From NCBI GenBank assembly GCA_019639155.1, contig JAHBSJ010000001.1:62001-126000 (forward strand): a stretch of 64,000 bases of DNA, given 5' to 3'. The stretch's first letter is position 1, and every line of letters begins with the position of its first letter. The stretch comes from Acidobacteriota bacterium (GTDB taxonomy: Bacteria; Acidobacteriota; Blastocatellia; Pyrinomonadales; Pyrinomonadaceae). This document shows positions 18,306 through 26,813 of the stretch, one piece after another. Both the position numbers and the translations under genes were made by a program. Under the pieces are notes generated by a model. That model was not told the origin of the DNA. It did not search any database and was given only the letters and a program-made list of their open reading frames with translations.

Positions 18306-18308
18306 GGA

Positions 18309-20066
18309 CTACGGATACGTATAAGGAGCCTGCAGCCCAAGCGGTATTCCCAATGCCCAATACGCCAGCAGGAATAGGACCCATGTGATCATAAACGCGA
18401 TCGAATACGGAAGCATCAGCGAGACGAGCGTACCGATGCCCGTGCTCTTTACATAACGCTGGGCGAAAACGACCACGAGCGGGAAATACGGCATCAGCGG
18501 CGTCAGAATGTTCGTCGTAGAATCACCGATGCGGTATGCCGCCTGCGAGAGCTCCGGCGAGAGTCCGAGCTGCATCAGCATCGGCACGAAGATCGGAGCG
18601 AGCAGTGCCCATTTCGCAGAAGCAGAGCCGATCAGCAAGTTAACCAACGCCGTCAGCAGAATGATGCCGATGATGGTCACCTGCGCAGGAAGTGCAAGTG
18701 ACTGCAGCAAATTTGCACCTTTAAGTGCGATCAATGCTCCGATGTTCGACTGCCCAAAAGCTGCAATGAACAGTGCGGCAAAGAACGCCAACACGATGTA
18801 GTAGCCCATCGTGCTCATCGATTTGCTCATGCCGGTGATAATATCGCGGTGGCTTTCGACCGTCTTTGCGACATAGCCGTAAACGATGCCCGGCAAGATG
18901 AACAGCAAAAAGATCAGCGGAACGATCGACTGCATCAGCGGTGCGGCAGATGCAGTGAGCTGCGGCGTAACAGGCTCTGCGGCCTTCATCAAAGATTCAC
19001 CGTATTTCTTCAGGTTTTCCTCGCCGATCTTCGGTTTGAGGGCGTTGTCGAAAGCCGTCTTTCCGAATAGCTCCTGGCCCAGAACCGGCGTCACCTTGGC
19101 AGCAACATCTTCAGGCATGCCTTCGGCCTTGACCTTTTCGACCGAAGCCGGCGTAAGACGGTAGCCGGCCGGAGATCGCATTGGCGAAGTCTCAGGTATC
19201 GAAACAGCAGCCAAAATTCCAACGCCGATTATCAGCGTCGCCATACCGGCAATGAGCCCTTTCCTTTCTTTAGGCCCAAGCGTCTCCATCTTAGGCATCT
19301 CTTCGGGATCGCCGTCCACCTCGGTTCCCTTCAGCCGCGGCTCAATGACCTTGTCCGTAAGGAACCAACCGACAGCGACGATGACAAGACACGACGCCGC
19401 TGTGAAATACCAATTGGAAAGCGGATTCACTAGCCGCGTTGCATCCAGTATCTGTGCACCGGACTGTGTCAGTCCTGAGAGCAGCGGATCGAGACTGGAC
19501 GGGATGAAGTTAGCACTAAATCCGCCCGACACCCCCGCGAATGCGGCCGCAATACCTGCTAGCGGATGCCGGCCTGCGGTGTAGAAAATCACACCGCCCA
19601 AAGGAATAACGAGAACATACCCCGCGTCGGCCGCCGTGTGACTTATGATCGCAACGAAGATCAGCATCGGCGTCAGCAGCTTGGGTGACGTGACGTTGAG
19701 CAATGCTTTAAGGGCCGCATTGATAAAACCCGTGTGTTCGGCCACGCCTACACCCAACAGAGCGACCAGAACTACGCCTAATGGATGAAATCCCGTGAAG
19801 GTCGTGACCATGTTCGAAAGAAACGTCGCGATAGCGGCACCGGTCATCTGGTTGTTTATGACAAGTGCTTTGCCCGTCCGCGGATCGATCTCAGCAAAGG
19901 TCATCGTCGAAAGGATCGCCGACAGTACCCAAACCGTGAACAGCAATATGAGGAATAACGCCGCCGGGTCGGGCAGTTTATTGCCGACGCGCTCGATCAG
20001 GTTCAACGCTCTGTCAACAAAACCAAGGTTTGCGGGTTCTGTTGCGGGTGTATTCTCATTTGCCAT
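18309..20066 (-). CDS. AbgT-family transporter
   Basis: A 585-residue polytopic membrane protein with about a dozen hydrophobic helices. AbgT signatures include an N-terminal RALNLIERVGNKLPDPAALFLILLF, AALKALLNVTSPKLLTPMLIFVAIISHTAADAGYVLVIPLGG and GSASAKWALLAPIFVPMLMQLGLSPELSQAAYRIGDSTTNILTPLMPYFPL-type blocks. Characterised members import p-aminobenzoyl-glutamate or export sulfonamides. A hydrophilic insert of about 110 residues (270-380) separates the two halves. Here the gene is embedded between preT and preA, so a substrate connected with pyrimidine catabolism, such as a ureido acid or beta-alanine-like compound, is conceivable; that is speculation. Confidence 0.88.
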   Translation of the reverse strand: MANENTPATEPANLGFVDRALNLIERVGNKLPDPAALFLILLFTVWVLSAILSTMTFAEIDPRTGKALVINNQMTGAAIATFLSNMVTTFTGFHPLGVVLVALLGVGVAEHTGFINAALKALLNVTSPKLLTPMLIFVAIISHTAADAGYVLVIPLGGVIFYTAGRHPLAGIAAAFAGVSGGFSANFIPSSLDPLLSGLTQSGAQILDATRLVNPLSNWYFTAASCLVIVAVGWFLTDKVIEPRLKGTEVDGDPEEMPKMETLGPKERKGLIAGMATLIIGVGILAAVSIPETSPMRSPAGYRLTPASVEKVKAEGMPEDVAAKVTPVLGQELFGKTAFDNALKPKIGEENLKKYGESLMKAAEPVTPQLTASAAPLMQSIVPLIFLLFILPGIVYGYVAKTVESHRDIITGMSKSMSTMGYYIVLAFFAALFIAAFGQSNIGALIALKGANLLQSLALPAQVTIIGIILLTALVNLLIGSASAKWALLAPIFVPMLMQLGLSPELSQAAYRIGDSTTNILTPLMPYFPLVVVFAQRYVKSTGIGTLVSLMLPYSIAFMITWVLFLLAYWALGIPLGLQAPYTYP

Positions 20067-20164
20067 AAAAATGGGTGTCTCCTAATTGAAATTGATCTAT
20101 TACGGATGCCCGAACATTCTAAGCGAAGTCGGGTGTCAAACGAAAAGCAGCGACAAAGGATTTT

Positions 20165-21484
20165 CTAGCCGCCGGCAAAGCGCACCACTTCGCCGGATAG
20201 AGAGCGATGAATTCCCTGAGCAGCGATCTTGCCCATCTGAGCGGCATCGACCGCCTCGGCACCGCCATTTACGCAGTCGCCGCCCGCAAAAATGCCGTCA
20301 ACGGAAGTTTGCATCGAATCATTAACGACAACACGGCCAACATCATCGACCTCGATGCCGCAGGCCTCAGTAAAGAACGAGGTCATCTTTGTCTGACCAA
20401 TGGCTTTGATAACCTGTTCGCACTCGATCGTGATCTCAGAGCCGTCACCGCGGCGGCAACGCAGGCCGGCAACCTTGTCGTCGCCAACTATTTCAACCGG
20501 TGTCGTCTCCCAATGGAACTCGATGCCGTCCTTTTTTGCGAGTTCCAGCTCATAGTCATATGCAGGTGCGTCCATTTCCGTACGGCGATAGATCAGCATC
20601 ACTCGTTCAGCTCCGAGGCGTTTTGCCTGAGTAGCGGCATCGATGGCAGTGTTGCCCGCTCCGATGACCGCAACCGTTTTACCCAGCGGGACTGACGCCC
20701 AATCGCGTGTCTTGACCATTCTAATGAACGCGAGCGCGTCGATAACGCCATCAAGTTCCTCGCCGGGAATTCCCAGCATTCTCGTCGCACCCAAACCGGC
20801 CGCAATGAAAACCGCGTCGTGCTCATCTCGAAGTTTTTGAAACGGCAAGGCGTCTGAACCTACCTCTGTGTTTGTCACGAAATTGACACCAAGCCGTTCG
20901 ACCAGCCCGATCTCGGCGAGCGATGCGGCCTGTGTCATCTTGTATTCGGCCATCCCGTATGTGTCGAGCCCGCCGGGCTTTTCGCTCTTTTCGTAAACTG
21001 TCACGTCGTAACCGAGCCGAGCAAGATATGTCGCACATGACAGTCCCGCAGGCCCCGAGCCGATTATCCCGACCGATTTGCCGGTTGGCTCCGCCCTTTC
21101 AAAGAGCTGTTTGCCGCTTTCAAGGACATGCTCGGTCGCATACCGCTGCAAACGGCCGATCTCAATTGGCTTCTGAACAAGTGTCTTTTCAACACACGAG
21201 CCTTCGCACAAAACCTCGACCGGGCAAACTCGCGCACAGGTCGAGCCTATCGGATTTGCATCGAATATCACCCGTGCCGAGCCGGCAATGTTGCCGCTAG
21301 CGATCTTCTTTATGAATGAAGGGACGTCAATATGCGTCGGACAGGCCCGCGTGCAAGGAGCATCGTAGCAATATAAACACCGGTTCGCCTCAGCCAACGC
21401 TTCCGCCTGCGACATCAGCGGAGCAATGTCGGCAAAATTCTGCTCGATATTAGTGATCTCTAGCGGTGTACGGAAGTCACTCAT
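20165..21484 (-). CDS. preT: NAD-dependent dihydropyrimidine dehydrogenase, electron-transfer subunit PreT
   Basis: A 439-residue GltD-like flavoprotein. Cysteine motifs for two 4Fe-4S clusters are at the N-terminus (CLYCYDAPCTRACPTHIDVPSFI and CARVCPVEVLCEGSCV). An FAD dinucleotide fold follows (VGIIGSGPAGLSCATYLARLG), then an NAD(P)H fold (KTVAVIGAGNTAIDAATQAKRLG), and FAGGDCVNGGAEAVDAAQMGK at the end. PreT oxidises NADH and passes electrons to PreA. Glutamate synthase small subunit has the same architecture, but the lack of a gltB neighbour and the presence of preA decide the call. The stop lies 98 bases before the AbgT gene. Confidence 0.92.
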   Translation of the reverse strand: MSDFRTPLEITNIEQNFADIAPLMSQAEALAEANRCLYCYDAPCTRACPTHIDVPSFIKKIASGNIAGSARVIFDANPIGSTCARVCPVEVLCEGSCVEKTLVQKPIEIGRLQRYATEHVLESGKQLFERAEPTGKSVGIIGSGPAGLSCATYLARLGYDVTVYEKSEKPGGLDTYGMAEYKMTQAASLAEIGLVERLGVNFVTNTEVGSDALPFQKLRDEHDAVFIAAGLGATRMLGIPGEELDGVIDALAFIRMVKTRDWASVPLGKTVAVIGAGNTAIDAATQAKRLGAERVMLIYRRTEMDAPAYDYELELAKKDGIEFHWETTPVEIVGDDKVAGLRCRRGDGSEITIECEQVIKAIGQTKMTSFFTEACGIEVDDVGRVVVNDSMQTSVDGIFAGGDCVNGGAEAVDAAQMGKIAAQGIHRSLSGEVVRFAGG

Positions 21485-21492
21485 AAAAATCT

Positions 21493-21586
21493 ACCGCAGA
21501 GACGCGGAGACACAGAGAAAGACACAAAACAAATAAGATCCGTATCTAATATCCTCTGTAGCTCGGCGTCTCCGCGTCTCCGCGGT
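21493..21586. repeat. Dispersed inverted repeat of the CCGCAGAGACGCGGAGA type
   Basis: ACCGCAGAGACGCGGAGAC with CACAGAG on the left (21493-21517) faces CTCTGT and CGTCTCCGCGTCTCCGCGGT on the right (21554-21586). The arms are imperfect complements about 25 bases long and consist of tandem CGGAGA/CAGAGA words. Such words form a common intergenic repeat in many soil and aquatic bacteria. The copy lies inside the pyrimidine operon between the amidohydrolase and preT genes, so the folded RNA could modulate expression of preT and downstream genes. Confidence 0.7.
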
Positions 21587-21591
21587 TCAAA

Positions 21592-22461
<870 letters not shown>

Positions 22462-22464
22462 AAG

Positions 22465-23940
22465 TTATTTCCGTGTTCTCATCAACAAATAATACAACAC
22501 AAATGCAAGTCCGAAAGTCACGAACCACGCGTACGTGTAAAGCGTGTCAAAGAAATTTGCATCGGCGATCTGCCCGCCGGGCGTTGTGGCGGCGCGCAGA
22601 AAACCGGGAACGACCGGTGCGATCGCCGCGAAAAGTGCCGCGACCGCGCGCCAGTTGAAGCCATTGCTATAAGAATAGATCCCGTTCGTCTTATACAGTT
22701 CGGCGAGTTCGATACGGCGTTTTTTGATGAGCCAATAATCGCAGATCAGAATGCCGCCGATCGCGCCCATCAGGCCGGAATATCCGATCAGCCACGTGAA
22801 AATATACGCACCCATCGACGAGAGCAACTGCCACGGCATCATCAAAATGCCGATAACCGCAGTTATCAACCCGCCGGTTACATAAGAGATGCGTTTCGGG
22901 TTGAGGTTTGAGAAATCGTTCGACGGCGAGACGACGTTCGCGGCCATGTTGGTCGTCAATTGAGCGATGAAGATCACGATCATCGCGAACAGAATGACCG
23001 CCCAATTGTCGAATTTCTTGATCAGCTGAACCGGATCGGCGATCGCCTCGCCATAGATGATCACGGTCGCACTCGTCACGGCGACGCCGATGAACGCGAA
23101 CGCCGTCATCGTCAGCGGCAGTCCCAAGGCTTGCCCCAGCATCTGCGAACGCTGCGAACGTGCATATCTCGTAAAGTCCGGAATGTTTAGACTTAGCGTC
23201 GCCCAATATCCGACCGACGCGGTCAATGCCGCGGGGAAAATCGACCAGAAATTCGCATGTGATGTTTGCAGAGCGGCAGTTCCGGCAAGCACATTTCCGA
23301 GCCCGCCCGCTGCCGACGACGCCCAAACCAGCAGCACCAGGCCGCCGAGCAGCAGCAGCGGTGCCGCCCACGATTCCAGATGCTTGATGCCCTCGATGCC
23401 GCGGAGGATTATGACGACCTGAATGATCCAAAACAGAAAGAACGACGCCCACGTGTGCAGCGGATTTCCGCCGATGAGGGTGTCGAACGCAGCCCAGCCG
23501 CCCCAGACGGCCGTCAGCAGAGCGTCGATCGCCGTTCCGCCGATCCACGTTTGGATGCCGAACCAGCCGCACGCGACGACCGCACGTAAAATGGCGGGAA
23601 TGTTCGCTCCCTTCGTCCCGAACGAAGCACGCAGCAGCACGGGAAACGAGATGCCGTATTTCGTCCCGGCGTGGGCATTCAAGACCATCGGGATCAACAC
23701 GATGCAGTTGCCGAGCAGAATGGTCAGCATCGCCTGCCACCACGTCATGCCTTGGGCTATAAACCCGCCGCCGAGCATGTACGTCGTGATCACGACGCTC
23801 ATCCCGATCCACAACGCCGCGATGTTCCACGTCGTCCACGTCCGCTGGTCGACGCTTGTCGGCGCAAGGTCAGCATTCCACAACGGCGACGCCGAGACGT
23901 CTTCGCTCAGTTCGACAAAGTCGGTTCTCTCGTTATCCAT
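22465..23940 (-). CDS. NCS1-family nucleobase:cation symporter
   Basis: A 491-residue membrane protein with about twelve helices and NCS1 signatures: NADLAPTSVDQRTWTTWNIAALWIGMSV near the N-terminus, GTKYGISFPVLLRASFGTKGANIPA, GIQTWIGGTAIDALL, and FTRYARSQRSQMLGQALGLP. It would import uracil, allantoin or hydantoin with Na+ or H+. As first gene of the pre operon it most likely brings in pyrimidines. A TACAAT sequence (complement of 23969-23974) about 30 bases before the ATG is a plausible -10 box, without a clear -35. Transcription arriving from upstream genes is blocked by the terminator at 24021-24052. Confidence 0.92.
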   Translation of the reverse strand: MDNERTDFVELSEDVSASPLWNADLAPTSVDQRTWTTWNIAALWIGMSVVITTYMLGGGFIAQGMTWWQAMLTILLGNCIVLIPMVLNAHAGTKYGISFPVLLRASFGTKGANIPAILRAVVACGWFGIQTWIGGTAIDALLTAVWGGWAAFDTLIGGNPLHTWASFFLFWIIQVVIILRGIEGIKHLESWAAPLLLLGGLVLLVWASSAAGGLGNVLAGTAALQTSHANFWSIFPAALTASVGYWATLSLNIPDFTRYARSQRSQMLGQALGLPLTMTAFAFIGVAVTSATVIIYGEAIADPVQLIKKFDNWAVILFAMIVIFIAQLTTNMAANVVSPSNDFSNLNPKRISYVTGGLITAVIGILMMPWQLLSSMGAYIFTWLIGYSGLMGAIGGILICDYWLIKKRRIELAELYKTNGIYSYSNGFNWRAVAALFAAIAPVVPGFLRAATTPGGQIADANFFDTLYTYAWFVTFGLAFVLYYLLMRTRK

Positions 23941-24020
23941 ATCGGTCCAAACGAAACCTCAGACGCACATTGTAATTGAAATAGAGCGTTAACCTTACCG
24001 CCAAATTCTACCACGAACAC

Positions 24021-24052
24021 AAAAAGCCGCGAACGCCTGATTAATTCGCGGC
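24021..24052 (-). terminator. Rho-independent terminator upstream of the pyrimidine operon
   Basis: Read on the minus strand, GCCGCGAA, an 11-base loop and TTCGCGGC are followed by TTTTT. It separates the TPR gene ending at 24471 from the NCS1 gene starting at 23940, so the pyrimidine operon should have its own promoter in 23941-24020. The rest of 23941-24301 holds the GCTCC-type repeats and the promoter of the small REPNT gene. Confidence 0.75.
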
Positions 24053-24151
24053 CTGTCTGGTTATTGTGAATTACGGACCGAAATGCGTCCGCGTTGGAAT
24101 GAAGCTAGAGATCTCTACAAACATCTCGCCTCGATGGGGCTGGTCGATCTC

Positions 24152-24227
24152 GCTCCGTAGGAGCGGCATGTTTGTAGAACGGGATCGCCCCGGACGTTTC
24201 TAGCTCCATAGGAGCGGCATGTTTGTA
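24152..24227. repeat. Two direct copies of a GCTCC(G/A)TAGGAGC-GGCATGTTTGTA repeat
   Basis: Two 25-base copies (24152-24176 and 24203-24227) differ at one base. Each begins with a 5-base-stem hairpin, GCTCC-GTA/ATA-GGAGC. A third, diverged copy in the opposite orientation can be seen at about 24113-24140 (TCTACAAACATCTCGCCTC). They resemble a dispersed intergenic repeat. No gene is near enough to be disrupted. Confidence 0.7.
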
Positions 24228-24244
24228 CGACGCCGGATCTAATG

Positions 24245-24273
24245 TTGACAACCGCGGCCGACTGGAGTAATTT
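24245..24273 (+). promoter_or_regulatory. Candidate promoter of the REPNT small-protein gene
   Basis: A perfect TTGACA (24245-24250), a 17-base spacer and TAATTT (24268-24273) are followed by AAGGAG at 24289-24294 and an ATG at 24302. The spacing of all four elements is near ideal; the -10 box is weak. Confidence 0.45.
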
Positions 24274-24301
24274 GCAGTTTCAGAGCACAAGGAGCAATGG
24301 C

Positions 24302-24454
24302 ATGAGCAATCCACGCGAACCAAATACGATCGACGAAACCGACGAAACGTCGCTCCGCGAACCGGCCACACGCGAACCGAACACCTCGACCTTTAGCCCA
24401 CGGGAACCGAATACCCGCGAACCAAATACTCGCGAGCCGAACACCAAGGACTGA
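24302..24454 (+). CDS. Small hydrophilic protein made of REPNT repeats
   Basis: A 50-residue reading frame with an AAGGAG Shine-Dalgarno seven bases before its ATG. The sequence is almost entirely Arg, Glu, Pro, Asn and Thr: five exact REPNT units plus one REPAT, three of them in tandem at the C-terminus, and a central acidic IDETDETSL segment. There is no signal peptide or membrane segment, so it should be cytoplasmic and disordered. I do not recognise the family; it is not a canonical pentapeptide-repeat (A-D/N-L-x-x) protein. The DNA has a 15-base period, so it could have grown by slippage. It converges with the TPR gene ending at 24471. Read on the other strand the same repeats give VFGSR units, without a convincing start signal. 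Confidence 0.5.
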   Translation: MSNPREPNTIDETDETSLREPATREPNTSTFSPREPNTREPNTREPNTKD

Positions 24455-24470
24455 TAGTCTCGTCCGTCTA

Positions 24471-26069
24471 TTAGCCGAGCCCGATCCGTTCGAGCAGCGG
24501 CGGCCATCGGCTGTCGTTTGCCAGCGTGGCGAACCGCGGATCGACCTTTGCATGCGTCACGCCGGGATCGCGTGCCTCAACAGCGCGTTCGAGCCATTCG
24601 AACGCCTCGTCCGCTTCGCCTCGGAACGCGTGTACTTCCGCGATCTGAAACGCGTCACCGACCGAGCCGGCGGCCTTTAGTCTTCCAAGCGCCGCGTCTG
24701 CAGCGGAACTGTTTCCTTCGCGGTGTTCGATCATCGCGACAGCCCAATCCCGCCAAAAATCGTCCCGTTCCTTTGTCACAAGTTCCCTTGCCCGCACCGG
24801 ATCGCCGCGTTCGAGCACGACCAGCGCCAGCAATGCACTCGTGGCCACGCCGCTTGTCGGCATTTCGAGCGACCGCAGGAACGCGGTCTCGGCTTCTTCC
24901 AGCTTGCCCGCGGCGTGGCAAAGCAGGCCGAGGTTGTGCCACACCGGAGCACTCAGCGGATCATGGTCCAGCACCCGCCGGCTAAGCTCAAGCGCACGGT
25001 CGAAATTGCCGAGTTTGTATGCAAGAACGCTGGCACCGTCCAGCGCCGTCGCGCTTCCCGGAGCGATCTCCAGAGCACGGTTGTATGAGGCTTCTGCCGC
25101 CTTCATGTCCCAATCGTAGGCCTGCTGGATCCGGCCAAGCTGGGCGTGTGCCTCGGCGAGTTCGGGCTCTAGTTCCAATGCCTTCTCGACCGCCTCGCGT
25201 GACAACGCAAAAGCCTCGTCGGTGGCCGCCCACGCCTTTCCGGCACATACCGAATAAGCTCGCGAAAGCTCTGCCCAACACAAGGCGAACTCCGGATCGA
25301 TCTCAAGCGCTCGTGTGAAAAACTCGATCGCCGCTTCGCCATTCTCGCGCGTGTACAGCCCGAGGCGGTAACGGCCCATCAGCATCAGGCGATGCGCTTC
25401 GGGCTCGGCCGTCCGTCCGCGAACGGCCTCCGCGACCTCGGATTCAACCGCCTTAAGCGGAACCTTTTCAGGCTCGATGCCGAGCAGCAATCCGCGAAGC
25501 TCCTGAACGACCGATTGCGCGATGTCGTCCTGAACCGCGAAGATGTCGCTCAGCGTTCGGTCGTATGTCTCCGACCAAAGCTGAAATCCGTCGCTTACCT
25601 TCACGAGGCTGACGGAAATACGGACCCGCCCACCGGCCGAACGGACACTTCCCTCGACCACCGTCGCTACGCCCAGCGAACGCCCGATCTCTACGACCGT
25701 CGCGGCCGCATTCTTGAAATAAAAAGCCGAGGTCCGTGCCGCGACCTGCAGCCCATCGATCTTTGAGAGGACATTCAAAAGTTCCTCGGCAAGGCCGTCC
25801 GAAAAGTAATCGCCTTCGCCGCTGGAACTCAAATTCCGGAAAGGCAGGACCGCGGTCGAATTGAGCGGCGGTTCCATCCCGGCGGCCGGAACGGCGAAGC
25901 GAGCCGTAGTTTGATCACCAACGCGTGGAAACGGCATCACCGCCGTTGCAGGTTCGATACGGATCGATGAAACGCTGGAGGGCCCCTCAAGCAATACTGA
26001 ACCGTCGTCGAGGCAATAGCTCAGCGAATCATCGTAATAATCCCGCCTGCATTCAGGGCATCGTTTCAT
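24471..26069 (-). CDS. Zinc-ribbon, TolB-like and TPR-repeat signalling protein
   Basis: About 532 residues. It starts with a zinc ribbon (MKRCPECRRDYYDDSLSYCLDDGS), then a disordered linker, then a TolB-like domain (AVLPFRNLSSSGEGDYFSDGLAEELLNVLSK, then LQVAARTSAFYFKN and ATVVEGSVR) common in adenylate-cyclase- and kinase-linked TPR proteins. Five to seven TPR units follow (for example EFFTRALEIDPEFALCWAELSRAY). The ATG at 26069 puts the ribbon at the N-terminus as in relatives; an upstream TTG would add nine residues. There is no kinase domain and no clear membrane helix. It is a paralogue of the C-terminal half of the Ser/Thr kinase at 26814-29486. It diverges from the thioredoxin-like gene with 169 bases between them. 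Confidence 0.8.
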   Translation of the reverse strand: MKRCPECRRDYYDDSLSYCLDDGSVLLEGPSSVSSIRIEPATAVMPFPRVGDQTTARFAVPAAGMEPPLNSTAVLPFRNLSSSGEGDYFSDGLAEELLNVLSKIDGLQVAARTSAFYFKNAAATVVEIGRSLGVATVVEGSVRSAGGRVRISVSLVKVSDGFQLWSETYDRTLSDIFAVQDDIAQSVVQELRGLLLGIEPEKVPLKAVESEVAEAVRGRTAEPEAHRLMLMGRYRLGLYTRENGEAAIEFFTRALEIDPEFALCWAELSRAYSVCAGKAWAATDEAFALSREAVEKALELEPELAEAHAQLGRIQQAYDWDMKAAEASYNRALEIAPGSATALDGASVLAYKLGNFDRALELSRRVLDHDPLSAPVWHNLGLLCHAAGKLEEAETAFLRSLEMPTSGVATSALLALVVLERGDPVRARELVTKERDDFWRDWAVAMIEHREGNSSAADAALGRLKAAGSVGDAFQIAEVHAFRGEADEAFEWLERAVEARDPGVTHAKVDPRFATLANDSRWPPLLERIGLG

Positions 26070-26238
26070 AGGATACGGCTTGAACCGAAAGCTCAAGAAA
26101 TTCTGCGTCAGTATAAACGAAAATACGCATTACAGCTATGCATTTCCTATGCTGACACGATACTGCCCAACCATCAAACCAACCCTGTCACTGGCCGCAT
26201 TCTTGCGATGCCGAAATTCTTCTGTAAACATAGAGACT

Positions 26239-26796
26239 ATGGCAGCAACGGAAACGACACAGATACCTTTGGGCTTTAGGGCACCTGATTTCACGCTTCC
26301 CGATGCCGTATCGGGACGCGAGATGTCTTTGAATGAGTTGAAAGGCGAACACGCGACCGTAGTGATGTTCATCTGCAACCACTGCCCTTTCGTCAAACAC
26401 ATCAACGCCGAGCTTGTACGGTTGGCGAACGACTATATTCCGAAAGGCATTTCGTTCATCGCGATAAATTCGAACGACGTGGAGAATTACCCGGAAGATT
26501 CTCCTGAGAATATGAAGATCTACGCCGAACGCCTCGGCTATCCCTTCCCGTATCTGTTCGACGAAACGCAGGACGTTGCCCGGGCCTATCACGCGGCCTG
26601 CACACCTGATCTCAGTATTTTTGATAAAGATCTGTTGTGCGTTTACCGCGGACAACTGGACAGTTCGCGTCCTGGAAACGCCATGCTCAACGACGGCCGC
26701 GACATACGAGCGGCCCTTGACAGCATACTCGCCGGCGAACCCGTAAGTGACGCTCAAACGCCGAGCCTCGGCTGCAACATCAAGTGGAGAACGTAA
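26239..26796 (+). CDS. Thioredoxin-like/AhpC-TSA family protein
   Basis: A 185-residue redoxin. APDFTLPDAVSGREMSLNELKG is followed by VVMFICNHCPFVKHI with a CxxC active site (CNHC), then FIAINSNDVENYPEDSPENM, and the family's characteristic SLGCNIKW C-terminus. It is expected to act as a cytoplasmic thiol peroxidase or disulfide reductase; the exact substrate is unknown. The ATG at 26239 is chosen because homologous proteins begin just before the APDF block. An in-frame ATG at 26080 would add 53 residues with no similarity to the fold. It converges with the kinase gene at its 3' end. Confidence 0.88.
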   Translation: MAATETTQIPLGFRAPDFTLPDAVSGREMSLNELKGEHATVVMFICNHCPFVKHINAELVRLANDYIPKGISFIAINSNDVENYPEDSPENMKIYAERLGYPFPYLFDETQDVARAYHAACTPDLSIFDKDLLCVYRGQLDSSRPGNAMLNDGRDIRAALDSILAGEPVSDAQTPSLGCNIKWRT

Positions 26797-26813
26797 GAGA
26801 CGCTAATCGTACC

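Noticed and set aside
22691..23839. A 382-codon open frame on the same strand as the NCS1 permease, in another frame
   Set aside because: Its product is an Arg/His/Asp-rich string without domains, and it lies wholly within the permease gene, which has clear family motifs.
24302..24454. Possible CRISPR array because of regularly spaced repeats
   Set aside because: The period is only 15 bases, there are no unique spacers, and the units read as an open frame with start signals.
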